Shown here piece by piece: positions 4,906-5,561 of a stretch of 5,561 nt of DNA; position 1 is the stretch's first letter; the number at the start of each line of letters is the position of its first letter. The notes below the pieces were generated by a model. The model was given only the letters and a program-made list of their open reading frames with translations, was not told where the DNA came from and searched no databases. The stretch comes from an uncultured Collinsella sp. (GTDB taxonomy: Bacteria > Actinomycetota > Coriobacteriia > Coriobacteriales > Coriobacteriaceae). Position numbers and translations under genes: made by a program. The stretch spans positions 1-5,561 of the forward strand of contig CABQXG010000109.1 in the NCBI GenBank assembly GCA_902468045.1, in the 5' to 3' direction.

Positions 4906-5561
4906 ATGGATACTGTCAGCAATTACACCGAAACGCTCGAAAAGACCGTCCGCGACCTTCTCGAGCGTCAGGAGGATCTGATTAGGACCGCCTTTACCGA
5001 CCAGCTTACCGGGCTTGGCAACCGTGGCGGCTTTGCCCGTTCCCTCGAGGAGCTCTGGGAGCAGGACACCCCCGTTACCATGGCGTTCATCGATATCGAC
5101 AATCTCAAGCACTGCAACGACGTCTTTGGCCATGACGAGGGCAACCGCTATATCTTGCAGGTAAGCCTCTATCTTAAGCTGTATATGAAAGTAGACGAGG
5201 CGGCATTTCGTCTGGGAGGCGACGAGTTTGCCATCCTGTCTACGATTGCAACCGAGGACGACCTCGCCGAACGTCTGGAACACTGCCGAACGCTCCTGCT
5301 CAAAAACGACGATTCCGAGATGCCCCGCTCGTTTAGCTACGGAGTGTCACATGCCGACCCCGCCCTGGGCGAAGCCCCCAATCGCATGACGCTCGATGCC
5401 GACCATCGCATGTACGACTACAAGTTACGTCATGCCATGCACCTTGATCGACGCAATATCACGCAAGTCCACGCCGACGACTTCGAAATAAGCGATCGCA
5501 TTTTCGACGCCTTTTCGATGCTCAACGAGGGCCGCTATTTCTTTATCGAGAACTTGGACAA
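4906..5561 (+). CDS. GGDEF-domain diguanylate cyclase (C-terminus cut off by window edge)
   Basis: The plus strand is open from ATG 4906 to the edge, giving 218 residues. Residues 1-30 are a charged helix of the coiled-coil kind that often precedes GGDEF domains. The domain covers about 31-180: TDQLTGLGNR (31-40), FIDIDNLKHCNDVFGHDEGN (61-80, with the Mg2+ aspartate), RLGGDEFAIL (102-111, intact GGDEF), FSYGV (143-147) and ADHRMYDYK (165-173). An intact GGDEF signature predicts synthesis of cyclic di-GMP from two GTP. The inhibitory RxxD site reads KVDE (95-98), so product feedback may be weak. After residue 190 a new segment, DRIFDAFSMLNEGRYFFIEN (197-216), begins, possibly a PAS-like sensor. 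No upstream ATG, GTG or TTG exists in frame before the stop at 4783, so this start is the best available. The ribosome binding site is poor (AGAAAG at 4889-4894). Confidence 0.9.
   Translation, partial: MDTVSNYTETLEKTVRDLLERQEDLIRTAFTDQLTGLGNRGGFARSLEELWEQDTPVTMAFIDIDNLKHCNDVFGHDEGNRYILQVSLYLKLYMKVDEAAFRLGGDEFAILSTIATEDDLAERLEHCRTLLLKNDDSEMPRSFSYGVSHADPALGEAPNRMTLDADHRMYDYKLRHAMHLDRRNITQVHADDFEISDRIFDAFSMLNEGRYFFIENLD

Noticed and set aside
4762..5283. Minus-strand open frame opposite the GGDEF gene
   Set aside because: It is antisense to an intact GGDEF domain and has no recognisable motif of its own.

Overview
The window looks like chromosomal DNA of a high-GC actinobacterium. The protein style and the TPP-riboswitch-thiM-thiE arrangement suggest a gut Coriobacteriia member such as Collinsella. 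That assignment comes from overall impression and was not searched. No transposase, integrase, tRNA, rRNA or CRISPR array is visible, and the region reads as ordinary core or near-core chromosome.

Layout, left to right. Positions 1-1484 hold a leftward pair: a Cof-type HAD phosphatase (576-1484) followed after 10 nt by a LysR-family regulator that runs off the left edge (1-565). Positions 1485-1581 form a divergent control region with a perfect 11-bp inverted repeat. A TPP riboswitch (about 1582-1677) follows, with an expression platform (about 1672-1736) made of a strong hairpin and an anti-Shine-Dalgarno helix. Behind it lies a tightly packed rightward thiamine salvage operon: thiM (hydroxyethylthiazole kinase, GTG start at 1740), a small MTH1187/YkoF-type thiamine-binding protein (2583-2924), and thiE (thiamine-phosphate synthase, 2921-3616). 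A perfect 16-bp hairpin (3661-3706) separates thiE from a convergent patatin-like acyl hydrolase (3718-4587, minus). A divergent intergenic region of about 318 bp (4588-4905) then precedes a rightward GGDEF diguanylate cyclase that leaves the window at its right edge.

How the genes work together: ThiM phosphorylates salvaged hydroxyethylthiazole (HET), and ThiE joins HET-phosphate to HMP-pyrophosphate to give thiamine phosphate. The binding protein between them probably holds thiamine or a precursor. All three should be shut down by TPP through the shared leader. The operon has no thiD, so HMP-PP must come from elsewhere. The divergent HAD phosphatase belongs to the broad Cof family, whose E. 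coli namesake can hydrolyse HMP-PP, so a link to thiamine is possible but unproven. The patatin and GGDEF genes have no evident link to thiamine.

The most interesting signal is the base-pairing logic of the thiM leader, where one 12-nt segment can pair either with the conserved aptamer core or with the thiM ribosome binding site. I see no wholly new system in this window.
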